DNA from: JAPPHA01 sp964291635
Lineage (GTDB): Bacteria; Pseudomonadota; Alphaproteobacteria; Rhodobacterales; Rhodobacteraceae
Direction of reading: 5' to 3'
Length of the DNA: 64,000 bases
Assembly (NCBI GenBank): GCA_964291635.2
Contig: OZ219907.1
Coordinates: 494,383 to 558,382 of the forward strand
The notes beneath the pieces are model-generated. The model was not told the origin of the DNA and searched no databases. It was given only the letters and a program-made list of their open reading frames with translations. This document shows positions 9,375-17,451 of the stretch, in pieces. Position 1 is the stretch's first letter, and each line of letters starts with the position of its first letter. The translations under genes were made by a program, and so were the position numbers.

Positions 9375-9608
9375 ATGATTGCAGACATGGTCCGCAAGAC
9401 CGCGGAAACCGAGCTTTTCGAAGTCCACCCAGTTGGGTGGCTCCGTGCTCAAATTGCTTCCGTCACCCGTGCATGGCGCTGGTACAGGAGCTTCAAACAA
9501 ACCCACGACGAATTGAATCGGCTTTCCGATCGGGATCTCGACGACCTTGGAATCGTTCGGGCAGACATCGCGCGAATCTCCAGGGAAGTTGCTGACGGAG
9601 TGGACTGA
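9375..9608 (+). CDS. Small DUF1127 protein
   Basis: A 77-residue protein whose C-terminal half, WRWYRSFKQTHDELNRLSDRDLDDLGIVRADI, matches the DUF1127 (YjiS-like) pattern: an aromatic/arginine-rich helix followed by the L-x-x-L-s-D-r-x-L-x-D-i-G signature. Related small DUF1127 proteins in alphaproteobacteria act in carbon and phosphate metabolism, partly through RNA binding. The ATG at 9375 has AAAGGAG six bases upstream; a longer in-frame start at 9267 has no ribosome site. It is followed one base after its stop by a second small protein, so the two are probably co-transcribed. Confidence 0.85.
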   Translation: MIADMVRKTAETELFEVHPVGWLRAQIASVTRAWRWYRSFKQTHDELNRLSDRDLDDLGIVRADIARISREVADGVD

Positions 9609-9609
9609 A

Positions 9610-9852
9610 ATGGCGAATGCAAGCACCAGGCTCGATGCAGGGGCGTTTACCGGATTCGCCGGCATTGCCCGAAGCGCGGCCTCGCGATCAGGCCAGGCCG
9701 TCAGGTCGTACCTGAAACGGGCATTCCGCCGCCATGCAACGGGCCGGGTCGCCTTCGTGTTGTCGAGCATGACGGATGAACAGCTGGCCGCAATCGGGGT
9801 CGAACGATCACAAATCCCCCGATACGCGTCGGAAATCATTTCCGGTGAGTGA
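9610..9852 (+). CDS. Small DUF1127-like protein (second of pair)
   Basis: An 80-residue protein with a basic middle (SYLKRAFRRHATGRVAFVLSSM) and the C-terminal TDEQLAAIGVERSQIPRYASEI, which follows the DUF1127-type pattern L-a-x-i-G-i-x-R-s-x-I. The ATG at 9610 overlaps the preceding gene's stop region (TGAAATG), and the upstream AAGTTGCTGACGGAG acts as its ribosome site. Small size, basic charge and tight coupling suggest that the pair works together. The exact function is unknown. Confidence 0.7.
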   Translation: MANASTRLDAGAFTGFAGIARSAASRSGQAVRSYLKRAFRRHATGRVAFVLSSMTDEQLAAIGVERSQIPRYASEIISGE

Positions 9853-9964
9853 GCAGATCGCAACAACACGGACTCAGATCCCGAATCCGGGCATTGCCGT
9901 CCTCGTGCGCGACTTGATCCGATTGGCCCGCGCGTTCGCGATGGGCAGGGGGCTGGCCCTTTGG

Positions 9965-9981
9965 AACGGCCCCTTGCCGTT
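9965..9981. terminator. Possible hairpin between convergent genes
   Basis: AACGGC and GCCGTT form a six-pair stem around a five-base loop between the DUF1127 pair and the 3' end of ilvC, which converge here. The following GCGTTTG is only weakly T-rich, so termination activity is a guess. Confidence 0.3.
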
Positions 9982-9998
9982 GCGTTTGATGTCTTGTT

Positions 9999-11021
9999 TC
10001 AGTTCTTTTCCTGATCGACGAGACGCCCTGCCGAGATCCATGGCATCATTGCCCTCAGGCGCTCCCCGACCTGTTCAATCTGGTGGGAATCGTTGTTTCG
10101 GCGCGTACTCTTGAAGAACGGTTGACCGACCGCATTCTCCAGCATGAAGCCACGTACGAACGCGCCGGACTGGATTTCATCCAGAATGTCTTTCATCCGT
10201 TTCTTGGTCTCGTCGTAGGGCAACACCTTCGGTCCCGAGACATATTCTCCGTATTCGGCCGTATTGGAGATTGAGTAATTCATGTTGGCTATTCCGCCTT
10301 CGTAGATCAGGTCGACGATCAGTTTCACCTCGTGGAGACATTCGAAATAGGCCATCTCGGGCGCGTAACCCGCTTCGACGAGGGTTTCGAATCCCATTCG
10401 AATCAATTCGACCAACCCTCCGCAAAGAACCGCCTGCTCTCCGAACAGGTCGGTTTCGCACTCTTCCCGGAAGTTTGTCTCGATAATGCCCGATCGACCA
10501 CCACCGATCGCTGAACAATATGAGAGGCCGGTCTCGAGGGCACGTCCGGTTGCGTCGTTATCAACCGCGACGAGGCAGGGGACTCCTCCACCCTTGAGGT
10601 ATTCGCCGCGAACGGTGTGGCCCGGACCCTTCGGCGCCATCATGATGACATCCAGCGTTGGCTTGGGCTCGATCAATCCGAAATGAATATTGAGGCCGTG
10701 GGCAAAGGCGATTGCCGCGCCGTCCCGGATATTCGCGTGTACGAGATTTCGGTAGGTTTCGGCCTGCAGTTCATCGGGCATCGCGAACATCATCAGGTCG
10801 CACCATGCCGCGGCGTCGGAGATGCTCCTTACCGCCAGGCCTTCGGCCTCTGCCTTTCGCGCCGAGCCGGATCCTTCTCTCAGGGCGATGCAGACGTTGC
10901 GGGCGCCGGAATCGCGGAGATTCAACGCGTGGGCGTGTCCCTGTGAACCGTATCCGAGAATCGCGACTTTCATGTCCTTGATCAGATTCACATCGCAGTC
11001 TGTGTCGTAGTAAACGCGCAT
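9999..11021 (-). CDS. ilvC: Ketol-acid reductoisomerase
   Basis: IlvC catalyses the isomerisation and NADPH reduction of acetolactate or acetohydroxybutyrate in branched-chain amino acid synthesis. Class I length (340 residues) and motifs are clear: MRVYYDTDCDVNLIK, the Rossmann motif VAILGYGSQGHAHALNL, the NADP-specific LREGSGSARKAE, MMAPKGPGHTVR, and the metal-ligand regions DLFGEQAVLCGG and the later SNTAEYGEY. The ATG at 11021 has GAGGA eight bases upstream on the minus strand; the longer frame to 11228 is not conserved. It stands alone with its own upstream region of about 320 bases. Confidence 0.96.
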   Translation of the reverse strand: MRVYYDTDCDVNLIKDMKVAILGYGSQGHAHALNLRDSGARNVCIALREGSGSARKAEAEGLAVRSISDAAAWCDLMMFAMPDELQAETYRNLVHANIRDGAAIAFAHGLNIHFGLIEPKPTLDVIMMAPKGPGHTVRGEYLKGGGVPCLVAVDNDATGRALETGLSYCSAIGGGRSGIIETNFREECETDLFGEQAVLCGGLVELIRMGFETLVEAGYAPEMAYFECLHEVKLIVDLIYEGGIANMNYSISNTAEYGEYVSGPKVLPYDETKKRMKDILDEIQSGAFVRGFMLENAVGQPFFKSTRRNNDSHQIEQVGERLRAMMPWISAGRLVDQEKN

Positions 11022-11344
11022 TGGGCATGTCCTCATTTCAATCCAGATCGATATCGTCAGGTACCGTCGTGTTCCTGACGTCGGAATCGACACCGAGTAC
11101 CCATCCATGCGCAAATATGACTTTAAATTGTTCATTTGAAGGCCAGATTTGGCGAAAACCCGAAATGGAAACGCTCTCGTGGCAAAAACAAGCGCCGCTT
11201 CGGAAAGACTCTGCCGTTGCGATCGCAAGAGCCGGCCACAATTGGCAGTTGCCCTTGGGAAAAGCAGAGTTTCGGATAGCGGGACCGGCGGCCTGGTCCA
11301 CCGGATTCCGATTCAACGCACGCGCCATCAACGGGGCGCGTCTG
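11022..11344. other. Intergenic region upstream of ilvC
   Basis: About 320 bases between the ilvC start and the 3' end of the ubiH-like gene, both on the minus strand. It is AT-richer near 11110-11140 and should hold the ilvC promoter. I cannot make out a clear leader peptide, attenuator or riboswitch in it. Confidence 0.45.
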
Positions 11345-12553
11345 TCAGGCGATCTGTCCGAGACCTGCCCGCATCAGTGGATTTCGCAAAACCGCATTCC
11401 GATGCAGGGCCTTGAGCGTATTTAGGCGTAACGAGCCGATGACCGGGTTGTCCGCCATCGCCGCCCGGTTGAGCATTTCCACTGCCGTGACCCGCGACAG
11501 GATGTCGGGCCAACGGCGCCGGCTGAATCGGCCAATTGCGGCTGGCGAACCGGGGTCCTGATTGCTCGACCGGATGATGTCGGAAAGAGTCTGGATATCC
11601 GTCAGAGACATGTTCAATCCCTGGGCGCCGATCGGAGGAACGACATGGGCTGCCTCGGCCAGAATGACCGTTCTCTGGCCGGTCAGGCGGTGGGCCAGTT
11701 GCCCCATGACCGGCCAGCATGACCGTGGTCCGGCAACTTCCAGATCTCCGAGGACACCACGACTACGTGCGGTGAGTTCCCGATTGAATTCCGCTTGAGG
11801 AAGTCTGGACAGCCGCTCGATTTCCCTGGCTGCGTCCATCCAGATCAACGCCGACCTGAACCGTCCGGAGTCGCTGGTCATTGGAACCAGGGTCATCGGC
11901 CCGCCGGACCGATAGACTTCAAATGACTCCGATCGGTGGGGTTGCTTGTGAAACACCGAACCGGCGAGAGCCATTTGGCCGTATCGCCATGTCTTGACGC
12001 CGATTCCCAGGGCATTCCTGACATGTGAATCACGCCCGTCGGCACCGATCAGCAGTCGACAAGAAATCACCGAACCGTCCGTCAGGTCTACGATCACGTC
12101 CCTTGTTCTCGGGAATATCTGCCGGGTCAGCGTGCCTGATTTCAACAGGACGTTGGGAAGTTCCGAGATGCGGCCGACGATGGCATTCCGGACGAATCCG
12201 TTCGCGACGTTCCATCCGAATGGCCTGTCCGAGATCTCGGCGGCGTCAAAACGTGCTCGGTAACGGGTCCTGTTCCCGTGATCCCCAGCATCGAGAATCG
12301 TCAGAACCTGAAGTGGCACGGCGCGATCGGAAACCCGATGCCAGATCTTCGCTTCCTCCAGGGTCGATCGGGCCGGTTGAAGGAATGCGGTCGTGCGAAT
12401 GTCGCGGGAGGATTCCCCCCCTGGCGTCGAAAGCGGGTCGGCACTTGTGCAAACGACGTCAAGACCGGCCGAACCAAGTGTCGCCGCGGCCACAAGCCCG
12501 GCAATTCCACCTCCGCTGACCAGGATATCCGTCGTGACTCGATCGGATCGCAT
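11345..12553 (-). CDS. ubiH: UbiH/UbiF/COQ6-family FAD-dependent hydroxylase
   Basis: The 402-residue protein has the FAD-binding GGGIAGLVAAATLGSAG at the N-terminus, the LLIGADGRDSHVRNALGI middle motif and the C-terminal AEAAHVVPPIGAQGLNMSL motif of flavin monooxygenases in the ubiquinone hydroxylase family. Such enzymes add a hydroxyl to the polyprenyl benzenoid ring with O2 and NADPH. Which ring position it modifies cannot be told from sequence alone, so the symbol is a family label. It starts at ATG 12553. It is alone on the minus strand between carA and ilvC. Confidence 0.85.
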   Translation of the reverse strand: MRSDRVTTDILVSGGGIAGLVAAATLGSAGLDVVCTSADPLSTPGGESSRDIRTTAFLQPARSTLEEAKIWHRVSDRAVPLQVLTILDAGDHGNRTRYRARFDAAEISDRPFGWNVANGFVRNAIVGRISELPNVLLKSGTLTRQIFPRTRDVIVDLTDGSVISCRLLIGADGRDSHVRNALGIGVKTWRYGQMALAGSVFHKQPHRSESFEVYRSGGPMTLVPMTSDSGRFRSALIWMDAAREIERLSRLPQAEFNRELTARSRGVLGDLEVAGPRSCWPVMGQLAHRLTGQRTVILAEAAHVVPPIGAQGLNMSLTDIQTLSDIIRSSNQDPGSPAAIGRFSRRRWPDILSRVTAVEMLNRAAMADNPVIGSLRLNTLKALHRNAVLRNPLMRAGLGQIA

Positions 12554-12717
12554 ATGCGTTTGTATTGCGGATCGAGATCGGGAAACAATCGAAACCGGCG
12601 GGTTCGCATGTTGGCGACGACGAAGAACCTGAAGGATCGCGCATGCTTGCGTCCCTGAACTTCACCGCCGCCGGAGGTGTAGCACTGAATGGGATACCCA
12701 CGGGTTGCCCCCGAAAC

Positions 12718-13884
12718 CTATACGCCCATCGCCTTTACGAACCGCTCGAACAGGTAGAAGCTGTCTGTCGGGCCCGGACTGGCTTCAGGATGATACTGCA
12801 CCGAAAACACGGGCCGGTCGCGCATCCGAAGGCCGCAATTCGAACCGTCGAAAAGGGAAACGTGAGTTTCGAGGACACCGATCGGAAGCGTTTGTGAATC
12901 GATGGCAAAGCCGTGATTCATCGAAGTGATTTCGACTCTCCCGGTTTCAAGGTCCTTGACTGGATGGTTCGCGCCATGGTGGCCATGATTCATCTTGACG
13001 GTCTTGGCGCCGAGGGCGAGGCCGATCATTTGGTGTCCAAGGCAGATTCCGAATACGGGAATTGCGGTTGCCTCGAGGATGTCCTGGATCATCGGCACCG
13101 CGTATTCGCCGGTGGCGGCCGGGTCGCCGGGGCCATTCGACAAAAAGAGTCCCTGCGGTTCTCGACGAAGGATGTCGTCAGCGGAAGATTGCGCCGGCAA
13201 GACGGTCACGTCGCAGCCGGCGTCGGCAAGACAGCGCAATATGTTTCGCTTGGCCCCATAGTCAACCGCAACGACGCGCTTGCCGTCGTCCGTATTCAGC
13301 CGTCGATAGCCTTTCGGCCACGCCCAGCGTGACTCGTTCCATCTGTAGGCCTGAAGGCACGTCACTTCACGCGCGAGGTCCCGCCCTTCGAGACCCTCGA
13401 AATTCTTCGCCTTCGCGAGCTGATCCAGGATGTCGAACTTGCCTTCGGGGTCGTGGCAAATGTTGGCGTGGGGCGCACCGAGATGCCTGATCACGCGGGT
13501 CAGTCTCCGGGTGTCGACCCCGCCAACCCCGACGCAGCCGCGTCCTTCAAGCCATTGGGAGAGGGTCTGTTGGGATCTCCAGTTGGAAGGCTCTGCGGGG
13601 TCCCATCTGACTATCATGGCCCTTGCGACTGGATCGCCTGCCTCGTTGTCCTCATCATTGGTTCCGGTGATTCCGATGTGGGGAAAGGTGAACGTGACCG
13701 CCTGTTCCGCGTAAGACGGGTCCGTCATGATTTCCTGGTAACCGGTCATCGCGGTATTGAAGCAGAGCTCAGCCGTTACCGAACCGGTCGCACCAAATCC
13801 GTGCCCAAGGAAATAGGTCCCGTCTGAAAGAACAATACTGGCGGTCGGTTTGTCCGAAGTCTGGGTCATGGTGCTGAAAGACAT
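12718..13884 (-). CDS. carA: Carbamoyl-phosphate synthase small (glutaminase) subunit
   Basis: CarA hydrolyses glutamine and passes ammonia to CarB for carbamoyl phosphate, used in arginine and pyrimidine synthesis. The N-terminal domain has LSDGTYFLGHGFG, ELCFNTAMTGYQEIMTDPSY and IGITGTNDED. The class I amidotransferase triad is intact: the Cys in PVFGICLGHQ and the His and Glu in VQYHPEASPGP. The ATG at 13884 has GGAG six bases upstream (CCGGAGATTGCA), preferred over a start at 13944. About 388 residues, normal. carB is not in this window. Divergent from the YqeY gene. Confidence 0.96.
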   Translation of the reverse strand: MSFSTMTQTSDKPTASIVLSDGTYFLGHGFGATGSVTAELCFNTAMTGYQEIMTDPSYAEQAVTFTFPHIGITGTNDEDNEAGDPVARAMIVRWDPAEPSNWRSQQTLSQWLEGRGCVGVGGVDTRRLTRVIRHLGAPHANICHDPEGKFDILDQLAKAKNFEGLEGRDLAREVTCLQAYRWNESRWAWPKGYRRLNTDDGKRVVAVDYGAKRNILRCLADAGCDVTVLPAQSSADDILRREPQGLFLSNGPGDPAATGEYAVPMIQDILEATAIPVFGICLGHQMIGLALGAKTVKMNHGHHGANHPVKDLETGRVEITSMNHGFAIDSQTLPIGVLETHVSLFDGSNCGLRMRDRPVFSVQYHPEASPGPTDSFYLFERFVKAMGV

Positions 13885-14092
13885 TGCAATCTCCGGTCGT
13901 ATGATCGGCCGCAATCGCCGATCGGCGTCGCATTCGGAGACCAATGACCCGATGCGGTTTTCAGTCGTAAATGATCGATGGTAACCGGGTCAACCACATG
14001 TGGTTTGTCCTGCCGATCCCGGTTTTTCTGGCAGTTGAACTGACAACTGTCGCTTCGTATTATGACAACCTGTCAATGGAAATGCCGAAGCC
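13885..14092. promoter_or_regulatory. Divergent control region between carA and the YqeY gene
   Basis: A 208-base gap separates the divergent starts of carA (minus) and the GatB/YqeY gene (plus), so both promoters should lie here. On the plus side, TTGACC-like and TATTATG-like elements occur at about 13990-14060. I see no clear pyrimidine- or arginine-type operator. Confidence 0.4.
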
Positions 14093-14545
14093 ATGCGAGA
14101 CAGAATCAAGGCTGCACTGACGCAAGCGATCAAGGATCGCGATCAGATCAGGGTATCGACCCTTCGCCTGATATCAGCGGCGATCAAGGACAGGGACATC
14201 GGGGCGCGGGGTGAAGGCAACGAAACGGGCGTTTCGCAAGGCGAAATCCTCTCCATCCTTGACAAGATGATCAGGCAGAGAAACGAGAGCATCAGGGCTT
14301 ACGAAGAAGCAGGTCGGCTGGAGCTCGCCGAAAGGGAACGGTCGGAAATTGTGGTCATTCGGGAATTTCTGCCAAGGCAATTGAGCGAGGAAGAAATCAG
14401 ACGGGCGATCCAGACCGCAATCGACGAGGTCGGAGCTACGAGCATTCGGGACATGGGCCGTGTCATGGGCCAATTGAAAGGTCAATATGCCGGGCAAATG
14501 GACTTTGGCAAGGTCGGTCCCGCCGTGCGAAACCTGCTTGGCTGA
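14093..14545 (+). CDS. GatB/YqeY domain protein
   Basis: A 150-residue protein matching the YqeY family, which resembles the tail domain of the GatB amidotransferase subunit. Typical segments are MRDRIKAALTQAIKDRD, STLRLISAAIKDRDI, ILDKMIRQRNESIRAYEEAGR, EIVVIREFLPRQLSEEEI and RDMGRVMGQLKGQYAGQMDFGKV. It may influence tRNA-dependent amidation or tRNA binding, but a precise role is not established. Divergent to carA, an arrangement common in alphaproteobacteria. Confidence 0.93.
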   Translation: MRDRIKAALTQAIKDRDQIRVSTLRLISAAIKDRDIGARGEGNETGVSQGEILSILDKMIRQRNESIRAYEEAGRLELAERERSEIVVIREFLPRQLSEEEIRRAIQTAIDEVGATSIRDMGRVMGQLKGQYAGQMDFGKVGPAVRNLLG

Positions 14546-14846
14546 CCAAGTAGGGGTTTCATACCGATAACGGGGAAGGCTGGGGTCAGGTTCCCTGAAG
14601 GATTCGGGAATATCACTGGGCGGGTCGCGACGGGAATTTCGACTCGCGACAATTCCCGGCGGCGAATGAATGCTCCACGTAAGTGCCGAGGCAGTGATCG
14701 CCATTTTTCTTGGTGAGGCAAGCAGGCGGCCTGGCGTTGGAGCAGGCTTTCCTGCCGAATCTTGGGACGGAAGCCGAATGGCTTTGACCAGAATCGGTCG
14801 ATACAGGCTCGCACTACCGCCGCATGTGACATCAGGTCTCGTGATT

Positions 14847-15302
14847 TCAGAGGCGATCTTTTCCGTGGCCCAGATGCCTGATTTCCATCTCACCCCAGTG
14901 CTCTGCCAGGTACTCGGCGACAAGTCGGCGATGACAATGGTGCGGTTGATTTTCGCTACAAAGCAGACAGCCGTTGTTCATGACCATCTTCGAAAGAACG
15001 GATTCTATTAGCCGCGTCTTCATGAGGTCAGTGAACTTGGACTCATAGGTGTCCCAACTGATGCGTCCTTGACGGTAATTTCTCAACAATTCCTTCGTCG
15101 GGGCGAGTACTGGTTCGTGGACATAGTCTATTCCACAGAGTTCTCGCGCGAACCAGGCGAGATCATCTTTTTTGACGAAACCGGAAAGCTGCGATCCATT
15201 GTTGAGCCTCACATCCACTATGCGTTCGACACCCGATTCGCGGAGAAGTTCGAAGAACTGTTGTGCGGATTTCTTGGTGAAACCTATGGTCAAAATCCTC
15301 AT
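14847..15302 (-). CDS. DUF488 domain protein (short copy)
   Basis: A 151-residue protein with the DUF488 signature: the N-terminal ILTIGFTKKSAQQFFELL, VDVRLNNGSQLSGF, and the C-terminal CLLCSENQPHHCHRRLVAEYL containing the conserved Cys/His pair. DUF488 proteins are small and nucleic-acid-linked in genomic context, with no firm biochemical role. It lies 16 bases after a second DUF488 gene on the same strand; the two copies belong to different subtypes (TIGFTKK versus TIGHSNH starts). Confidence 0.85.
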   Translation of the reverse strand: MRILTIGFTKKSAQQFFELLRESGVERIVDVRLNNGSQLSGFVKKDDLAWFARELCGIDYVHEPVLAPTKELLRNYRQGRISWDTYESKFTDLMKTRLIESVLSKMVMNNGCLLCSENQPHHCHRRLVAEYLAEHWGEMEIRHLGHGKDRL

Positions 15303-15318
15303 TGGTCTTTCTGGCAGG

Positions 15319-15951
15319 TCACGTCAGGAGTTGATTGTTCGTGTGGCCGATTCGTTCGGCCTGAAACGCGATCGCTTCCGAAATACGTTCATCGCGCGAC
15401 CTGAACCAGTCGTCTTCGCGCAGGTGTCTGTATTTTGCGAGCAGTCGATTCATTGTGTCCTTGTGCGGTTCAAGCCGTCCGTCCGGCAAAATATGGGTGA
15501 CATCGATCCCATTCATCTTGTCGAGTTCGTGCCCGACGAGAAGTGTCCGATGGCAGTCAAGTGGTTCCTTCTCGGCACACATCAGTGCGATGTGGTACTC
15601 CTCAGCGCCGCGCACGACCCGTTTCAGACCTTCGTGAAAGCCTGGCGTGCGTGAGAGACGGTCGTAACTGATTCGGCCGTGTTCGTAACAGGCGGGATCG
15701 TCCGATCGCCCACCCAATTCTCTGCCGAGATAGACATACTCAATGTTAGAATTCTTGAGACATTCCGCAAGTTGCTCGCGATTGAACTGTGGGTTGAAAC
15801 GGCTGTACGGTGCGGCGCGTACATCCGCGAGCGCAGATACGTCGTGCCGGTCCAGGAGTTGGAGAAACGTCTCCATTGTATGGTTCGAGTGACCGATCGT
15901 AAGGATCGAAAGCAGATTCTTGTTCATCTTGCTACCGCCGATCCGATCCAA
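15319..15951 (-). CDS. DUF488 domain protein (long copy)
   Basis: A 210-residue DUF488 protein: LSILTIGHSNHTMETFLQLL, ALADVRAAPYSRFNPQFN, VYLGRELGGRSDDPACYEHG and the catalytic-like ALMCAEKEPLDCHRTLLVGHEL. The C-terminal 50 residues (LLAKYRHLREDDW onward) are an extension absent from the short copy. An alternative start is ATG 15927. It overlaps the 3' end of a short upstream reading frame that looks like an OB-fold protein end, so three pieces form one transcription unit. Confidence 0.85.
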   Translation of the reverse strand: MDRIGGSKMNKNLLSILTIGHSNHTMETFLQLLDRHDVSALADVRAAPYSRFNPQFNREQLAECLKNSNIEYVYLGRELGGRSDDPACYEHGRISYDRLSRTPGFHEGLKRVVRGAEEYHIALMCAEKEPLDCHRTLLVGHELDKMNGIDVTHILPDGRLEPHKDTMNRLLAKYRHLREDDWFRSRDERISEAIAFQAERIGHTNNQLLT

Positions 15952-16126
15952 TAATCGCCGCTATCAATTTGTGGACGGCACCTCCGTAGGGCTCCCCAAG
16001 ACTGATGGTGAGGTAGCAACCATCGATTCCGTAGGTTCCGTCGAGCTTCGAATGGTATCGCCTCTCATGGAAAGGGTCGGTGATCCATAAGGAATAGGTT
16101 TGACCTGCATGGACAAAAACGTTCAC
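15932..16126 (-). pseudogene. Possible truncated OB-fold-type protein upstream of DUF488 pair
   Basis: This 64-codon frame reads MNVFVHAGQTYSLWITDPFHE and ends YLTISLGEPYGGAVHKLIAAII. The phrase W-x-T-D ... Y-L-T-I-S-L-G-E-P-y-G-x-x-x-K-L-I-A resembles the C-terminus of the dual-OB domain proteins I recall beside DUF488 genes; that match is from memory. The usual N-terminal two thirds are absent, and DNA upstream (16127-16200) shows no coding continuation. It may be a remnant or a short functional protein. It overlaps the next gene by 20 bases. Confidence 0.45.
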
Positions 16127-16209
16127 GCGCAGTGAATGAAGTTAAGTTCTAGCGCAACGGGGAAACCTCACGAAGAGGCACAATCGATGCCATGGACGGG
16201 TGACTTGGG

Positions 16210-16617
16210 TCACGCGTAGCTCGCGACCTCGAATTCGATCCCATCGTCCGTGTCAAAATAGAATCTTCGCCCGGGTTCGTAGTCGGCATGGGAGTGAGTT
16301 TCCAGGCCTTCCGAAAGGACCCTCTGTTCGACAGCATCAAGGTTATCGACCTCAACACCGATGTGATTCAGACCGCCCCGCGTTCGATAGGAATCAGTCG
16401 TGTCCTGGTCCGGGTCTGGATGGCGGTACAGTGCCAGGTAGGTCGCTCCTCCACCGTTACCCGGCGTTCCGACATGAACCGAGTACCCCCCGTGAATCGA
16501 CGCTCCCTTGACCCCTTGCCAGCGTATCGTCCAGCCGAAAAGACGAACGAGCATCGCGGCTGTTTCATCAGGGTCCTTAACCGTGACGTTGGCATGTTCT
16601 ATGTTTATTTCGCCCAT
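16210..16617 (-). CDS. VOC-family (glyoxalase/bleomycin-resistance fold) protein
   Basis: A 135-residue single-domain VOC protein: IEHANVTVKDPDETAAMLVRLFGW at the start, THIG-like GGLNHIGVEVDNLDAVEQRVL in the second half, and the closing FYFDTDDGIEFEVASYA with the metal-binding Glu. Metal ligands appear to be His (IEHAN), His (LNHIG) and Glu (IEFEV). VOC enzymes include glyoxalases, dioxygenases and resistance proteins; the substrate is not predictable here. ATG at 16617 follows a GGAGAAAAAA ribosome site. Confidence 0.88.
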   Translation of the reverse strand: MGEINIEHANVTVKDPDETAAMLVRLFGWTIRWQGVKGASIHGGYSVHVGTPGNGGGATYLALYRHPDPDQDTTDSYRTRGGLNHIGVEVDNLDAVEQRVLSEGLETHSHADYEPGRRFYFDTDDGIEFEVASYA

Positions 16618-16848
16618 TTTTTTCTCCGCTCATTTCCTGAAACCACGCACCAGCCCGAACCCGGGACCCCTGCAAAAGCCCTAACCGCAGTCTCAGCCAT
16701 CAGCCCTTCGGGGCGGCGTTCGACAGAATAGCTGGAATCGCCCGATTCCTGCCCTCGTGACGAACGAAACGCCTGGTTGAACTTTGCCTATCCTGGCGGC
16801 CCGGGTTTCCGCCGATCCCTGTGCAAGCCGCCGAAATTTTGAGTCCGG

Positions 16849-17424
16849 CTATCCAGAGCACGGCGTCAGGTGCGGGTTCGCAGTCGATCTGGAGAGAATC
16901 CGCTGCAGTTTTTCGAAAAGGCGGGACCGCTCTTGCGGACTCAGGAATGCACCGAGTTCGATTTCACGGCTGTTTCCCCGAAGTGTCAGGTAGTTCTCGA
17001 CAGGTCCATTCGGATACAGGTGAACAGTTGTCCAGTAGGGTTTCGCGGACCAGTGCTGCCCATCCGGCCTCCGCGGATCGATACGATCAACCGTGATCAG
17101 GTCCGGCCAGATTCTCAGTTCCTCGGTCAGCCTGCCGTCGAGATAGTTGCGCTCGAACAGCGTAAACATGAGCCAGAGTACGAACAGCGGGAATGGCAAC
17201 ATGACGGGCCACATCGCCGTTCCGAGAAACGGGCTCAGCATGACCGCAAAGGCCAGGAAAGTCGCAAGGATCAGGACAGCGTGCCCATTGCGCGTGAGCG
17301 ACCGGTTCGGCCTCAGTGTCAGTTCATATAGCGGAGAGCCTGAACAGGTGGCGTCTCCGCCATTCGCCGAGAGCGGGACACTTGTGCAAGAATATCCTGA
17401 TCCTTCCGCCCGATGTGCCAACAC
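16849..17424 (-). CDS. DUF2244 membrane protein
   Basis: The protein has LRPNRSLTRNGHAVLILATF, two closely spaced membrane helices (AVLILATFLAFAVMLSPFLG and MLPFPLFVLWLMFTLFERN) and the cytoplasmic domain with HWSAKPYWTTVHLYPNGPVENYLTLRG in pieces. That is the DUF2244 pattern. The first 30 codons from ATG 17424 may not be translated. It lies directly downstream of ctaD, on the same strand with a 27-base gap, a pairing seen in other alphaproteobacteria, which suggests a role linked to oxidase assembly, though this is inference. Confidence 0.8.
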   Translation of the reverse strand: MLAHRAEGSGYSCTSVPLSANGGDATCSGSPLYELTLRPNRSLTRNGHAVLILATFLAFAVMLSPFLGTAMWPVMLPFPLFVLWLMFTLFERNYLDGRLTEELRIWPDLITVDRIDPRRPDGQHWSAKPYWTTVHLYPNGPVENYLTLRGNSREIELGAFLSPQERSRLFEKLQRILSRSTANPHLTPCSG

Positions 17425-17451
17425 GTTGCCTTTCGTTTCGCCCTGCCTGAC

